Shown: positions 25,007 to 33,279, counted from the stretch's first letter. The stretch: 48,366 nt of DNA from Raoultibacter timonensis (GCF_900240215.1 NZ_LT964679.1:2130473-2178838); one strand, 5' to 3'. The notes: generated by a model from the letters alone, not told the origin. Made by a program: numbers and translations.

Positions 25007-26364
25007 TTCACTTTCGCACGCTGCTCGGAAAACACGATGAACGCGATGAGCGGCAACCCAATGATCGATACTAAAAGCGCGTAGCCCAGCACGACGCTTC
25101 CGAACAGAAAGCCCGTCTGGATGACGGCAAGAAAGAACAGCAGCACCGGCATGAACTGCGCGTTGAGGTTTTTTGCAAAAAGATAGCCCGTGTCACGCTC
25201 GACGAGAACCGCTTCGTCGAGATCGCAGACGCCAAGATCGCGCCGCATGAAAGCGGGGATGCCGACGATCGGGTCAATGTCCGCCTCGCGGGCGATCGTA
25301 TTCGTTTCCCGAATCCTTTCGAGCGAATCGATGGGAAGAGCCCTCGCCTTCGCCTTGGCCTTTCCGTGCCGCAAGATCACTTTGTCGGACTCGTCTATAC
25401 CGAGGTGGACCATCGCCGAACGGGGCAGCCTTACAACATCGCGCCCCTCGTCGTTGTCGTACGGACGGCAGCTTTTGAGAAGAATCGAACTGTTCCCCAC
25501 CACGAAACCCGAAATCGCCTTCGGCACCCCCGAGAGGAAGTGCGCTGATTCGTCGAACGCCGAAGCGGTTATCTGCACGGCGTCGTAACCGCATTGCCGC
25601 AGATCCCGCCTGATCGTCTTCTGTTCTTCGTAGGACTCGGGGACGAACTGGGGTGCGCGCTCGTAACAGGCGATTATGCGCTGCTTCGTTTCGGCATCGA
25701 CACCCGCTTCGTCAACCAACCTGCGCATCACCTCATCGAGCGTGCATGGGGGCACGCTCAGATTGAGCAGCGTTCGCTGGTACCGGCTCAACCGCATGGT
25801 TTTCGGGGCAAGGCTTTCGTCGACCTCAATCTTGTCAAACGGAATGTAGCACAGGGCGCCCGTCGCCAGATGGTTCAACCGGTAGTAATGCCGACGCTTC
25901 GAGGAAAGGCCGTCCTCGATGGCCCCCAACTCCCGATAGAGGTCTTCGGACAGGGCGATGCAGCCCTCCCTCACCTTGTCGATCCGCTGGACGGCCACGT
26001 GTTCCACCAATAAGGTGCTCGTGTGCTTGCGCACCGATACGCATACGCGGTCCTGCGCGTCTATGCCGAGGACTTCCATAACCCGCAGCGTCGTTTTCGC
26101 CGTATTGCAGCCAGCATCGGAAGCGAAATCGTCGTCCTCGTCCGAAGCTGCGATGACAAGACAGCATTCGGCCGATCGGGAATCACCCTTTCGCGCAACG
26201 CGCACGAGCTCGCGATTGATAAACCCGTGCTCGCGCGCCCACGCGGCGCTCACATCAATCCTGTTGGAGGGCACGAAGGAATCGGCTTTACCCGCTATGA
26301 CAACCGATGCCGACGCCTCGCCGACGCCCGTGGCAACCGCGCGCTCCGCATCAGCGCCCGCCAT
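25003..26364 (-). CDS. Membrane-anchored protein with repeated double-psi-barrel-like modules, function unknown
   Basis: The ATG at 26364 follows GGGAGGT at good spacing and gives 453 residues; a GTG at 26373 sits on top of that site. The soluble part has several units of one pattern: a strand, a short helix ending in LGI/LGV, then a charged turn and a strand. Examples are LRVMEVLGIDAQDRVCVSV, VRLPRSAMVHLGIDESDKV and IPAFMRRDLGVCDLDEAVL. This is the pattern of CDC48-N/aspartate-decarboxylase double-psi beta-barrels. Two hydrophobic helices near the C-terminus (~residues 405-445) should anchor it with the bulk in the cytoplasm. It overlaps the ATP-grasp gene end by 14 bp and folC by 4 bp. It may present a substrate to the ATP-grasp ligase; this is inference. 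Confidence 0.65.
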   Translation of the reverse strand: MAGADAERAVATGVGEASASVVIAGKADSFVPSNRIDVSAAWAREHGFINRELVRVARKGDSRSAECCLVIAASDEDDDFASDAGCNTAKTTLRVMEVLGIDAQDRVCVSVRKHTSTLLVEHVAVQRIDKVREGCIALSEDLYRELGAIEDGLSSKRRHYYRLNHLATGALCYIPFDKIEVDESLAPKTMRLSRYQRTLLNLSVPPCTLDEVMRRLVDEAGVDAETKQRIIACYERAPQFVPESYEEQKTIRRDLRQCGYDAVQITASAFDESAHFLSGVPKAISGFVVGNSSILLKSCRPYDNDEGRDVVRLPRSAMVHLGIDESDKVILRHGKAKAKARALPIDSLERIRETNTIAREADIDPIVGIPAFMRRDLGVCDLDEAVLVERDTGYLFAKNLNAQFMPVLLFFLAVIQTGFLFGSVVLGYALLVSIIGLPLIAFIVFSEQRAKVK

Positions 26365-27244
26365 CGCTTCCACCTCCCGCTATCGAAGCGATATGCGCGA
26401 TGATCTCCTCTGCCACGTTCACGCCGCAGCATGCCCGTATCCCTTCGAACTGGGCGTTCGAATTGACCTCGCAGAAAACCGGCCGACCTCCTTCGCCGAA
26501 CAGAATGTCGACGCCGGCGAAATCGAGCCCTACCGTGCGGCAAACCGCAAGAGCCATAGCCTTAAACGATTCCGGAGCATCGAACGCCTCGGCCGACGCC
26601 CCGCGCACGATATTCGCACGAAAATCTTTACCACCCGACGATCTGAGCATGCCCGCAACCACGCGATTGCCAACCACCTGCAGCCGCGCATCGCGCCCGA
26701 CGCTCGATGCGACGAAGCGCTGCAAGACGGCAGGACGGGTTCCGAACGAATCGAGGACGGCAACGAGTTCTTCGCGCGCGTGCACCAGATGCACCTGTTC
26801 GCCGAACGAGCCGCTGCTCTCCTTCGCCACCAACGGCAAACCGAGCCGCTCGATCGCCTGATCGGGAAAGTCCTCCCTGCCCCACGAAGGAGGCTGGAAG
26901 GAGAGGGGAACCACGATGGTATCGGGCATCTCGATGCCGCGGGCCGCAAGCGCAAGATAGGTCAGAGCCTTGCTGTCGCACACCTCGATGGCATGCGCGC
27001 TGTTGCATACGCGAAAACCGCCCATCTCGAGGCGCTTTGCCAGATTGACGTCCTTGTCCCAAAACAAAACGAAATCGGGTCGTTCGTCGGGCGGTACGGT
27101 CGAAAAGTCGACGGGAGCCAACTCGACGTTCGTTTTCACGGAAAGGCCGATAGCCGCTTCGCGGGCGGCGTCGACGAGATGGGCATAGGTTGCCCTGAAA
27201 CGATCGCTTCGCAAAAACCCGTTGACAACGAGCCAGCCCCTCAT
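26351..27244 (-). CDS. RimK-like ATP-grasp ligase
   Basis: This 297-residue protein has the ATP-grasp fold of the RimK/LysX type, which joins a carboxylate to an amine through an acyl phosphate. Visible elements are LPLVAKESSGSFGEQVHLV (ATP-binding Lys and glycine-rich loop), AVLQRFVASSVGRDARLQVV and the metal-binding VDILFGEGGRPVFCEVNSNAQFEG (shown here in parts: FCEVNSNAQ holds the Glu and Asn that bind Mg). The ATG at 27244 overlaps the stop of the amidohydrolase gene (ATGA). Its substrates are unknown; RimK-type enzymes add amino acids to peptides or small acids. The neighbours suggest amide-bond formation paired with an amide-bond hydrolase. Confidence 0.85.
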   Translation of the reverse strand: MRGWLVVNGFLRSDRFRATYAHLVDAAREAAIGLSVKTNVELAPVDFSTVPPDERPDFVLFWDKDVNLAKRLEMGGFRVCNSAHAIEVCDSKALTYLALAARGIEMPDTIVVPLSFQPPSWGREDFPDQAIERLGLPLVAKESSGSFGEQVHLVHAREELVAVLDSFGTRPAVLQRFVASSVGRDARLQVVGNRVVAGMLRSSGGKDFRANIVRGASAEAFDAPESFKAMALAVCRTVGLDFAGVDILFGEGGRPVFCEVNSNAQFEGIRACCGVNVAEEIIAHIASIAGGGSDGGR

Positions 27245-27870
27245 CGCAGCACCTCGTTCAATCGCCCCACCGCTTCTTCGAGGGCATCGCACACGACCGA
27301 AAAATCCGAGCGCTCCCCCTCTTCGAGAAACAGTCTCACGTTCATTTCGATCTGAAAGCAGAGCGCAGGCGATCTTCGGGCGACGTCGGCGGATACGGTT
27401 CGGGGGCCTGCAGCAGGGAAAATCGCATCCACCGTCACCGGCTCGATCCCGCGAGACTCGAAGGCCCGCACGATCTCGTCCGTCAGCTCGAACCGCCCGT
27501 CGACGTTACGCCCGTGTCCCGTACCGATCTCCACCATCGACTGATGGCGATCGCCCATCTCGTGCAGGTCGAGCACCGCCCGCACGCCTCCGTCGCGCAC
27601 GAGACGCACGATCTCGTCGCGATAGTCGCTCGCTTCGTCGTAGTTCGGATCCTCCAGGGACGCCCCGCACCGGTAGATGGCCGGGCAGCCCATGCGATCG
27701 TGAAGCAGCAGGGCGAGCCGGCCCGCATCGGGCTCGGCGCACTTCACCGCGCCGTTGCGAGCGTGCTCGACCCGATGCGGGGCCGAGACGAGCACGGCTC
27801 CATGCCCCGCCAGAACAACGTATGCCGAAGCCGCCTCGGATGCCCGGTGCTCTCCGGATATGAGATCCAT
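27241..27870 (-). CDS. N-formylglutamate amidohydrolase-like zinc hydrolase
   Basis: The ATG at 27870 follows AAGGAG, giving 209 residues. Motifs of the N-formylglutamate amidohydrolase/carboxypeptidase-like zinc fold are present: VLVSAPHRVEHAR, EDPNYDEASDYRDEIV, AVLDLHEMGDRH and CFQIEMN, supplying His and Glu residues for a metal-dependent amide hydrolase. No other histidine-degradation gene is near, so it is unlikely to serve that pathway. It is the first gene of an overlapping cluster with the ATP-grasp ligase. A TATAAT at 27907-27912, overlapping the end of nfnB, is a likely promoter. Confidence 0.8.
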   Translation of the reverse strand: MDLISGEHRASEAASAYVVLAGHGAVLVSAPHRVEHARNGAVKCAEPDAGRLALLLHDRMGCPAIYRCGASLEDPNYDEASDYRDEIVRLVRDGGVRAVLDLHEMGDRHQSMVEIGTGHGRNVDGRFELTDEIVRAFESRGIEPVTVDAIFPAAGPRTVSADVARRSPALCFQIEMNVRLFLEEGERSDFSVVCDALEEAVGRLNEVLR

Positions 27871-27906
27871 AGCGGCACTCCTTGCTAACGCGCGGTCAGT
27901 CACCCC

Positions 27907-27912
27907 ATTATA
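27907..27912 (-). promoter_or_regulatory. -10 element for the amidohydrolase/ATP-grasp operon
   Basis: A perfect TATAAT on the minus strand, about 37 bp upstream of the start at 27870 and overlapping the nfnB stop codon. It suggests the operon can be transcribed independently of nfnAB. The -35 is not clear. Confidence 0.45.
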
Positions 27913-29359
27913 CTGCGCTCAGGTAATTCGCGATGCCCTTGGCTGCACGCTTACCCGCGCCCATGGCGAGAATGACCGTCGCTGCACCGATAACCGCATC
28001 GCCGCCCGCGAACACGCCAGGAACCGAGGTTGCACACGTTTCCTCGTCGGCTACGATGAGGTGGCGCGGAGTGGTTTCCAAGCCGGGCGTCGTATCGGCG
28101 ATAAGGGGGTTGGTCTTCGAGCCCACGGCGATGACGAGCATATCGATATCGATCACGAAGTTGCTGCCCTCGACCTCGATCGGACGACGACGCCCGCTCG
28201 CATCGGGCTCGCCGAGCTCCATCTTCACGCATTCGAGACCGCTCACCCAACCTTCATCGGTTCCGAGCACGCGAACAGGGTTCGTAAGCATCTGAAACTC
28301 GATGCCCTCCTGCTCCGCATGGTGTATCTCCTCGTTGCGGGCGGGCATTTCTTCCTTACCGCGACGGTACACGATCGTCACTTCGGCACCGAGACGGCGG
28401 GCGGTGCGAGCGGCGTCCATCGCAACGTTTCCGCCGCCGACGACCACGCATCTCTTGCCCGCGTACACCGGCGTGGCGTACTCGGGGAACTTGTACGCCT
28501 TCATGAGGTTCACGCGGGTCAGAAGCTCGCTTGCCACCATCGATCCGTTGAGGCCTTCGCCCTCGATGCCCAGATACGACGGAAGGCCCGCGCCCGTTCC
28601 CACGAACACCGCGTCGAAACCCATGTCGCCCATGAGCTCGTCGATGTCGTAGAGCTTGCCCACAAGCGCGTTCACTTCGAACGATACGCCCAGATCGGCG
28701 ATGGCCGACACCTCTTTGGCCACGAGGTCCTTCGGGAGACGGAACTCGGGGATGCCGTAGGTGAGCACGCCGCCCACCTTGTGGAGCGCTTCGAACACGG
28801 TCACATCGGCGCCGCACTTCGCGAGCTCGCCCGCGCAGGTGAGCGATGCGGGACCCGATCCCACAACCGCCACGCGCTTGCCGGCAAGATCGTGGCCCGT
28901 CGCGCAGGCGGAACCGCTGCGGTATTCCGCAAGCGCCGCAGCCGCCTCTTCGGGATGGGCGAACGCCCAATCGGCTACGAACCGCTCAAGGCGGCCGATG
29001 CCCACCGGCTCGCCGTTCTTGCCGCGGGTGCACACGCCCTCGCACTGGTTCTCCTGGGGGCACACGCGCCCGCAGATCGCCGGCAGCGTGTTGGTATCCT
29101 TCACGACCGCGTACGCACGGCCGAAGTTGCCCTCGCCCACCTCGCGGATGAAATCGGGAATCGGCACGCCGACCGGACAACCGCTCACGCACGGTTTGTT
29201 CGGACAATGGATGCAGCGGAGCGCCTCGTTGACGGCGTCTTCGGCGCTGTAGCCCTGCGCGACCTCGTCGAACGTCTGCGAGCGAATCGTCGGATCGAGC
29301 TCGGGCATGGGAGTCTTTTCCTTTTGCCTGTTCACCTGAAGCTTCTTCTCTTCGGCCAT
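27908..29359 (-). CDS. nfnB: NADH-dependent ferredoxin:NADP+ oxidoreductase, large subunit (NfnB / GltD-like)
   Basis: The ATG at 29359 has a GGGGAG site and gives 483 residues. The N-terminal iron-sulfur domain (CIHCPNKPCVSGCPVGVP, ICGRVCPQENQCEGVC) is followed by two dinucleotide-binding Rossmann motifs, VAVVGSGPASLTCAGELA and CVVVGGGNVAMDAARTARR. This is the GltD/small glutamate-synthase-subunit fold. With NfnA directly upstream (2-bp gap) and no large glutamate synthase gene, it is best read as the NfnAB transhydrogenase, which bifurcates electrons between NADPH, NAD+ and ferredoxin in the cytoplasm. The older name would be NADPH-dependent glutamate synthase small chain. Confidence 0.9.
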   Translation of the reverse strand: MAEEKKLQVNRQKEKTPMPELDPTIRSQTFDEVAQGYSAEDAVNEALRCIHCPNKPCVSGCPVGVPIPDFIREVGEGNFGRAYAVVKDTNTLPAICGRVCPQENQCEGVCTRGKNGEPVGIGRLERFVADWAFAHPEEAAAALAEYRSGSACATGHDLAGKRVAVVGSGPASLTCAGELAKCGADVTVFEALHKVGGVLTYGIPEFRLPKDLVAKEVSAIADLGVSFEVNALVGKLYDIDELMGDMGFDAVFVGTGAGLPSYLGIEGEGLNGSMVASELLTRVNLMKAYKFPEYATPVYAGKRCVVVGGGNVAMDAARTARRLGAEVTIVYRRGKEEMPARNEEIHHAEQEGIEFQMLTNPVRVLGTDEGWVSGLECVKMELGEPDASGRRRPIEVEGSNFVIDIDMLVIAVGSKTNPLIADTTPGLETTPRHLIVADEETCATSVPGVFAGGDAVIGAATVILAMGAGKRAAKGIANYLSAV

Positions 29360-29361
29360 GG

Positions 29362-30210
29362 CTACTCCCCTTTCCCGTTCATGCAATCTCGACCCTCGTG
29401 CGCCTCGCGAGCCGCGCCTTCGAACGAGCGGTACATGACGCCGCGGCGCATCGCGTCGTCAAAATCGACGAGATGACCGTCGAAATCGGGGCCGTCGACG
29501 CAGGCGTGAAGGTACTCGTCGCCCACCTTCACACGGCAGCCGCCGCACATGCCCGTACCGTCGATCATGAGCGGGTTCATGGACACAAGCGTTTTGATAC
29601 CGTAGGGCTTCGTGGTGGCGGCCACGAACTTCATCATGATGACGGGGCCGACGGCCAGCACCAAATCGTAGTCGGCACCCTCGTCGATGCGCTGTTGCAG
29701 AGCTTGGGTAACGAGGCCTTTGTTGCCGTTGGAGCCATCGTCGGTCATGATGATCTGACGGGTGGAGTTCTCGTCGATCTCCTTTTCGAGCAGTATGAGA
29801 TCCTTGTTCCTGAACCCGGTGATCACGTCTACCTCAACGCCGTGCTCGTGAAGCCACTTCGCCTGGGGAAACGCGATCGCCGTTCCCAAGCCGCCGCCGA
29901 TGACGCACGCCCGTTTGGCGCCTTCGAGTTCGGTGGGGTTACCGAGCGGCCCGGCGAAATCCAGAAGCGCTTCTCCCGCCTTCAGCGTTGCGAGCTTGCC
30001 GGTGGTGGCGCCCACGGCCTGGAAGATGATGGTCACGGTTCCGGCTTGAGGATCGCAATCGTTCATCGTGAGCGGAATGCGCTCGCCGCTCTCGTCTATA
30101 CGGAGCATGATGAACTGCCCGGGCTTGATCTTCTTGGCGATTGCGGGCGCCTCGATAACCATGCGCGTAACTTCGTCGTTGAGTGCTTCGACTTCTTTGA
30201 TGGGATACAC
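29362..30210 (-). CDS. nfnA: NADH-dependent ferredoxin:NADP+ oxidoreductase, FAD/[2Fe-2S] subunit (NfnA)
   Basis: A 282-residue protein of the ferredoxin-NADP+ reductase-like family (dihydroorotate dehydrogenase electron-transfer subunit / sulfide dehydrogenase beta type). It has an N-terminal FAD barrel (GQFIMLRIDESGERIPLTM), an NAD(P)-binding middle (CVIGGGLGTAIAFPQAKWL) and C-terminal [2Fe-2S] cysteines (MCGGCRVKVGDEYLHACVDG). The start is GTG at 30210 with AAGGA ten bases upstream. A TATAAT at 30299-30304 should drive nfnA-nfnB, and a terminator-like hairpin lies in the leader between promoter and gene. Confidence 0.9.
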   Translation of the reverse strand: MYPIKEVEALNDEVTRMVIEAPAIAKKIKPGQFIMLRIDESGERIPLTMNDCDPQAGTVTIIFQAVGATTGKLATLKAGEALLDFAGPLGNPTELEGAKRACVIGGGLGTAIAFPQAKWLHEHGVEVDVITGFRNKDLILLEKEIDENSTRQIIMTDDGSNGNKGLVTQALQQRIDEGADYDLVLAVGPVIMMKFVAATTKPYGIKTLVSMNPLMIDGTGMCGGCRVKVGDEYLHACVDGPDFDGHLVDFDDAMRRGVMYRSFEGAAREAHEGRDCMNGKGE

Positions 30211-30245
30211 GGCGGTCTCGTCCTTCTCGTCTTAGATGCAAAACA

Positions 30246-30271
30246 GCACCGCGCTTGTACGGGCACGGTGC
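30246..30271 (-). terminator. Hairpin with T run in the nfnA leader (possible attenuator)
   Basis: The 6-bp arms GCACCG / CGGTGC are followed on the minus strand by TGTTTTGC. It lies downstream of the nfn -10 element and about 36 bp before the start codon, so it could attenuate transcription. Confidence 0.4.
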
Positions 30272-30298
30272 CGCTTAACTAATCGGTGTCGACGAACG

Positions 30299-30304
30299 AT
30301 TATA
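30299..30304 (-). promoter_or_regulatory. nfnAB -10 element
   Basis: A perfect TATAAT on the minus strand, 89 bp upstream of the GTG start of nfnA. The -35 is poor. Confidence 0.5.
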
Positions 30305-30413
30305 GCAACTTCCCTACACGGGAAATGTTTCTAAACGGTTAAAGGAGCCTAAACACCGCATACTGCATGCGAGCGGACGCCGATGCCCGCCCGCATGCCG
30401 CCTTGCGTAAAAA

Positions 30414-30445
30414 CGGGCGCAGATGCCTAAAAGCATCTGCGCCCG
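30414..30445 (-). terminator. Strong Rho-independent terminator of the small membrane protein gene
   Basis: A perfect 13-bp stem (CGGGCGCAGATGC / GCATCTGCGCCCG) with a 6-nt loop is followed on the minus strand by TTTTT. It lies 20 bp past the gene's stop. Confidence 0.9.
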
Positions 30446-30465
30446 ACGAACCTCCGAAGCGGTGT

Positions 30466-30888
30466 TTACGCCTGCTGCTTCTTGATGTTGAACGCCAAAA
30501 CCGCGCACAGGATGACGATGAGCAGACCGACGAACTGGGACAGGGGGAACGACCCCTGCATAATGCCGAGCACTGCGCTCGCGATGGACAGGATGACGCC
30601 GATGATCGACAGCACGAAAAACGGTCCGATCTTCTGGGGGTTCTTCGCGCCGCGCTTGCCGAGCAATCCGAGGATCAGATAGACGACGCCCGAAACGAGG
30701 GAGCCCACGCCCAAAATCACCGAGACCGCCGCCGCGTCCAACGCCGACCCGTCCACGTCGATCGCCTGGCCGGCGATGCCGGGAAGCGATGCCCCGAAGC
30801 ACAGAAACGCGCCGAGCAGAATCATGAGGATCGCGTAGATGATCACGATGATGGATACAACCTTCAACGCTTTCTGAGAACCTGACAT
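30466..30888 (-). CDS. Small integral membrane protein, function unknown
   Basis: The ATG at 30888 (MSGSQKALKVVS) has an AAAGGA site, giving 140 residues. Four hydrophobic segments are visible (about residues 8-30, 52-75, 90-108 and 112-133) with a polar loop VDVDGSALDAA between the first two, and a Lys-rich C-terminus (FNIKKQQA). It resembles the many small four-helix proteins of unknown function in Coriobacteria. Monocistronic by its own strong terminator; no neighbour suggests a role. Confidence 0.75.
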   Translation of the reverse strand: MSGSQKALKVVSIIVIIYAILMILLGAFLCFGASLPGIAGQAIDVDGSALDAAAVSVILGVGSLVSGVVYLILGLLGKRGAKNPQKIGPFFVLSIIGVILSIASAVLGIMQGSFPLSQFVGLLIVILCAVLAFNIKKQQA

Positions 30889-31034
30889 TCGTTTTCCTTT
30901 CATCCCAGCCTTACGATTCGCCGCACAGCGCGCATCGCGCTTGCGCACTGCCCCGACAAGGCGCAGCCGCATCTGCGGCAAGACCGTTCCTAGGGTAGCA
31001 CCGCGCAGAAAAACCGGGTCTTGTTTTTCGTCGG

Positions 31035-31085
31035 TTCAACTTCTCGTTGCGTTTGTTGACATGCCTTTTTACGTATCCATATCAT
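31035..31085 (+). promoter_or_regulatory. Promoter and operator-like element of the first LysR gene
   Basis: TTCAACTT-C-TCGTTGC (dyad CAAC-N5-GTTG) is followed by -35 TTGACA (31056-31061), an 18-bp spacer and -10 TATCAT (31080-31085). The same element precedes the second LysR gene. Confidence 0.65.
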
Positions 31086-31140
31086 GAGGGCATATGTCGA
31101 AAGCGCAGACGATCACCGCCCGAACGCACAGGAACAGCCC

Positions 31141-32094
31141 GTGAACATAAATCAAGTGAAATACTATATCTCCGCCGTCGATTGCGGGAGCTTTTCCGCC
31201 GCGGCAGCGGAGCACTACATCACCGCACAGGGCGTGTCGAAGGCGATCGCCGATCTCGAGCACGAATTCGGTTTGCAGTTGCTCGTGCGGAAAAACCGCG
31301 GCGTCGAACCGACCGCATTCGGCAAGGAGTTCTACAAGCAGGCGAGAGTGACGGAGCTCAGCTTCGACAGCCTCGAACAGTTCGCACGCAATTACGTCGA
31401 AGCCCCCGACGGAACCCCGACCCTCGATTTGCTGATCTGCGCCCCGAGTTTCATCGGGATGGGCAGAGTGAGCACCAACGTTGCGGCTTTCGTACGCAAG
31501 AACCTCGGCATCAACACCACCGTTTCGTACGGGTCGCCTAGCCAATGCCTAACAGCCCTGAAGAGCGGGTCCGCCGATGCTGCAATATCGCTTGGCGAAA
31601 TCACGGTTCCCGGCATCGACTGCGACCCCATCGGGATGATCCCCTGCGGCATCTTGATAGCGAAAAGCCACCCGTTCGCCGCGATGAAAAGCATCCGCGT
31701 AGCCGATCTCGACAATCTGAGCATCGCATTGTGGCCCGATCACGATTTTTTCAACGCCGCCGCCCTGAAGCGCTTGGATCAAAAGGGGGCAGCCATCGGT
31801 CCCGCCCCGATCGAAGCGGACGTTCGGGACTTCACCGAGTTTCTCGGATCGGGGGGAGCTTTGGTCGTACCCTACATCTCCGCCATCGACGAGGGAGGAA
31901 TCCAATCCGTCTCCATCCCCTTCGATCGAAGCGAGGGAATAGCCACGCCGCTGTGCCTCTCCAACAGATCGCTGAATCCCGCGCCGAAAGTCATCGCACT
32001 GAAGCGCTTCTTCAAGGCGGCAAAACGATTCATTTCCGAATCGCAGGCTTCCGAAATCCTCACCCAAGTCCAGCACGTTTCAAATACTAGGTAA
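31141..32094 (+). CDS. LysR-family transcriptional regulator
   Basis: The GTG at 31141 is used (AGGAA upstream; the ATG at 31084 lies inside the -10 element), giving 317 residues. The N-terminal LysR helix-turn-helix is NINQVKYYISAVDCGSFSAA ... ITAQGVSKAIADLEHE, followed by LLVRKNRGVEPTAFG. The effector-binding domain covers ~90-300. It is about 50% identical by eye to the next gene in its first 65 residues and shares its upstream element, so the pair is a tandem duplication. Target genes and ligand are unknown; no divergent partner gene is adjacent. Confidence 0.88.
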   Translation: MNINQVKYYISAVDCGSFSAAAAEHYITAQGVSKAIADLEHEFGLQLLVRKNRGVEPTAFGKEFYKQARVTELSFDSLEQFARNYVEAPDGTPTLDLLICAPSFIGMGRVSTNVAAFVRKNLGINTTVSYGSPSQCLTALKSGSADAAISLGEITVPGIDCDPIGMIPCGILIAKSHPFAAMKSIRVADLDNLSIALWPDHDFFNAAALKRLDQKGAAIGPAPIEADVRDFTEFLGSGGALVVPYISAIDEGGIQSVSIPFDRSEGIATPLCLSNRSLNPAPKVIALKRFFKAAKRFISESQASEILTQVQHVSNTR

Positions 32095-32124
32095 TACATT
32101 ATTTATCTGCTATAATCGTCGCGC

Positions 32125-32176
32125 TTCAACTTATCGTTGCACTTTGTTGACACCCGTCCGAGGGCACCCATAATAA
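32125..32176 (+). promoter_or_regulatory. Promoter and operator-like element of the second LysR gene
   Basis: TTCAACTT-A-TCGTTGC is followed by -35 TTGACA (32147-32152), an 18-bp spacer and -10 TAATAA (32171-32176). The layout is the same as before the first LysR gene. Confidence 0.65.
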
Positions 32177-32244
32177 GCGGTGCCGCCTTTTTGCTCCATG
32201 CGTTTTCCAAAGGCAAAACCGCACTCGCTTCGCAAGGGAACGCT

Positions 32245-33201
32245 TTGAATATCAACCAAGTCAAATACTTCATCTCGGTCGTTGAATGCGGCAGCTTCTC
32301 ATCGGCTGCTTCCGAGCAGTTCATCACGGCACAGGGCATGTCGAAGGCGATCGCCGATCTCGAAGCCGAAGTCGGCGCCCAGCTGCTGACCCGAAAGAAC
32401 CGCGGCGTCTCTCCCACCGATTTCGGCTTCGAGTTCTACGAACGCGCCAAGCTGGTTATGAGCTGCTACGAAGACCTCGAATCGTTCGCGCGCGGCTACA
32501 AGCACCGCGCCGAGGGATCGCAGGTGTTCAACGTCTACATCTGCATTCCCGCATTCGGCTCGAAGGAGAAGGTCAGCGTCAACGTTGCCAAGTTCGTCAG
32601 GGCGAACCTCGGTGTCGAAGCGGAGGTTTCGTTCGGTTCGAAAAGCGAATGCCTTGCCGCGCTCGACAGCGGAGATGCCGATGCGGTAATCGCCATCGGC
32701 GAGGCCGAAGTGCCCGGATACGAATGTCTGCCGGTCGGCAAGCTTCCTTGTGGCGTGCAGATAACCAAGCGCAGCCCCCTTTCGCAACAGCCCTACATCA
32801 GGCTTGCCGATCTCGCCGATACGAGAGTCGCGCTCTGGCCTAACTACGATTTTTTCAACGACACCATCCAACGGCTGCTCATCGAGAAGAACGCGCCGTT
32901 CACTCCGCATCCGGCCGATCGATCGATCAGAAGCCTCATCAAACTGTACGCAGTCGGCAGCGCCGTTCTGCTCCCGCGCATTGCAGCGCTCGACGTGGAC
33001 ATCCTGCAAACCACGCCCGTATCGTTCCATCCCGATGAGGGCCTCTACGTTCCCCTGTACATTATCGGCCCAGCAAGGAAAAGCTCCCCCGCTTTTGCGG
33101 CGTTCTGCAACCTCGCGGCCGCGCACAACAATCACGCTTCGGCAACAAGCACCGCGCAAACCATCGCGCAGGTTATCCCCTCAGACGAAGAAGGCGAATA
33201 G
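32245..33201 (+). CDS. LysR-family transcriptional regulator (tandem paralogue)
   Basis: The start is TTG at 32245 (AAGGGAA upstream), aligning with the start of the paralogue; the longer frame from 32137 begins inside the promoter. It has 318 residues with the LysR helix-turn-helix NINQVKYFISVVECGSFSSA ... ITAQGMSKAIADLEAE and LLTRKNRGVSPTDFG. The effector domain is more diverged (for example KSECLAALDSGDADAVIAIG). It may regulate itself and its twin through the shared upstream element. Target unknown. Confidence 0.87.
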   Translation: MNINQVKYFISVVECGSFSSAASEQFITAQGMSKAIADLEAEVGAQLLTRKNRGVSPTDFGFEFYERAKLVMSCYEDLESFARGYKHRAEGSQVFNVYICIPAFGSKEKVSVNVAKFVRANLGVEAEVSFGSKSECLAALDSGDADAVIAIGEAEVPGYECLPVGKLPCGVQITKRSPLSQQPYIRLADLADTRVALWPNYDFFNDTIQRLLIEKNAPFTPHPADRSIRSLIKLYAVGSAVLLPRIAALDVDILQTTPVSFHPDEGLYVPLYIIGPARKSSPAFAAFCNLAAAHNNHASATSTAQTIAQVIPSDEEGE

Positions 33202-33273
33202 CGAACCGGGCGGCACGGGCAACAGATCGATAACCGAGCGCACACGACAACCGCGACGCAGCTCGTTCTTCCG

Positions 33274-33279
33274 TATAAT
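33274..33279 (+). promoter_or_regulatory. -10 element for the corA-type gene
   Basis: A perfect TATAAT, 80 bp upstream of the ATG at 33359. No clear -35. Confidence 0.4.

Noticed and set aside
27908-29359. Glutamate synthase small subunit
   Set aside because: No large subunit is present, and the 2-bp spacing to an NfnA-type gene favours NfnAB.
32137-32244. Longer start for the second LysR gene
   Set aside because: The TTG at 32137 lies upstream of and inside the TTGACA/TAATAA promoter, and the first LysR protein starts at the position matching 32245.
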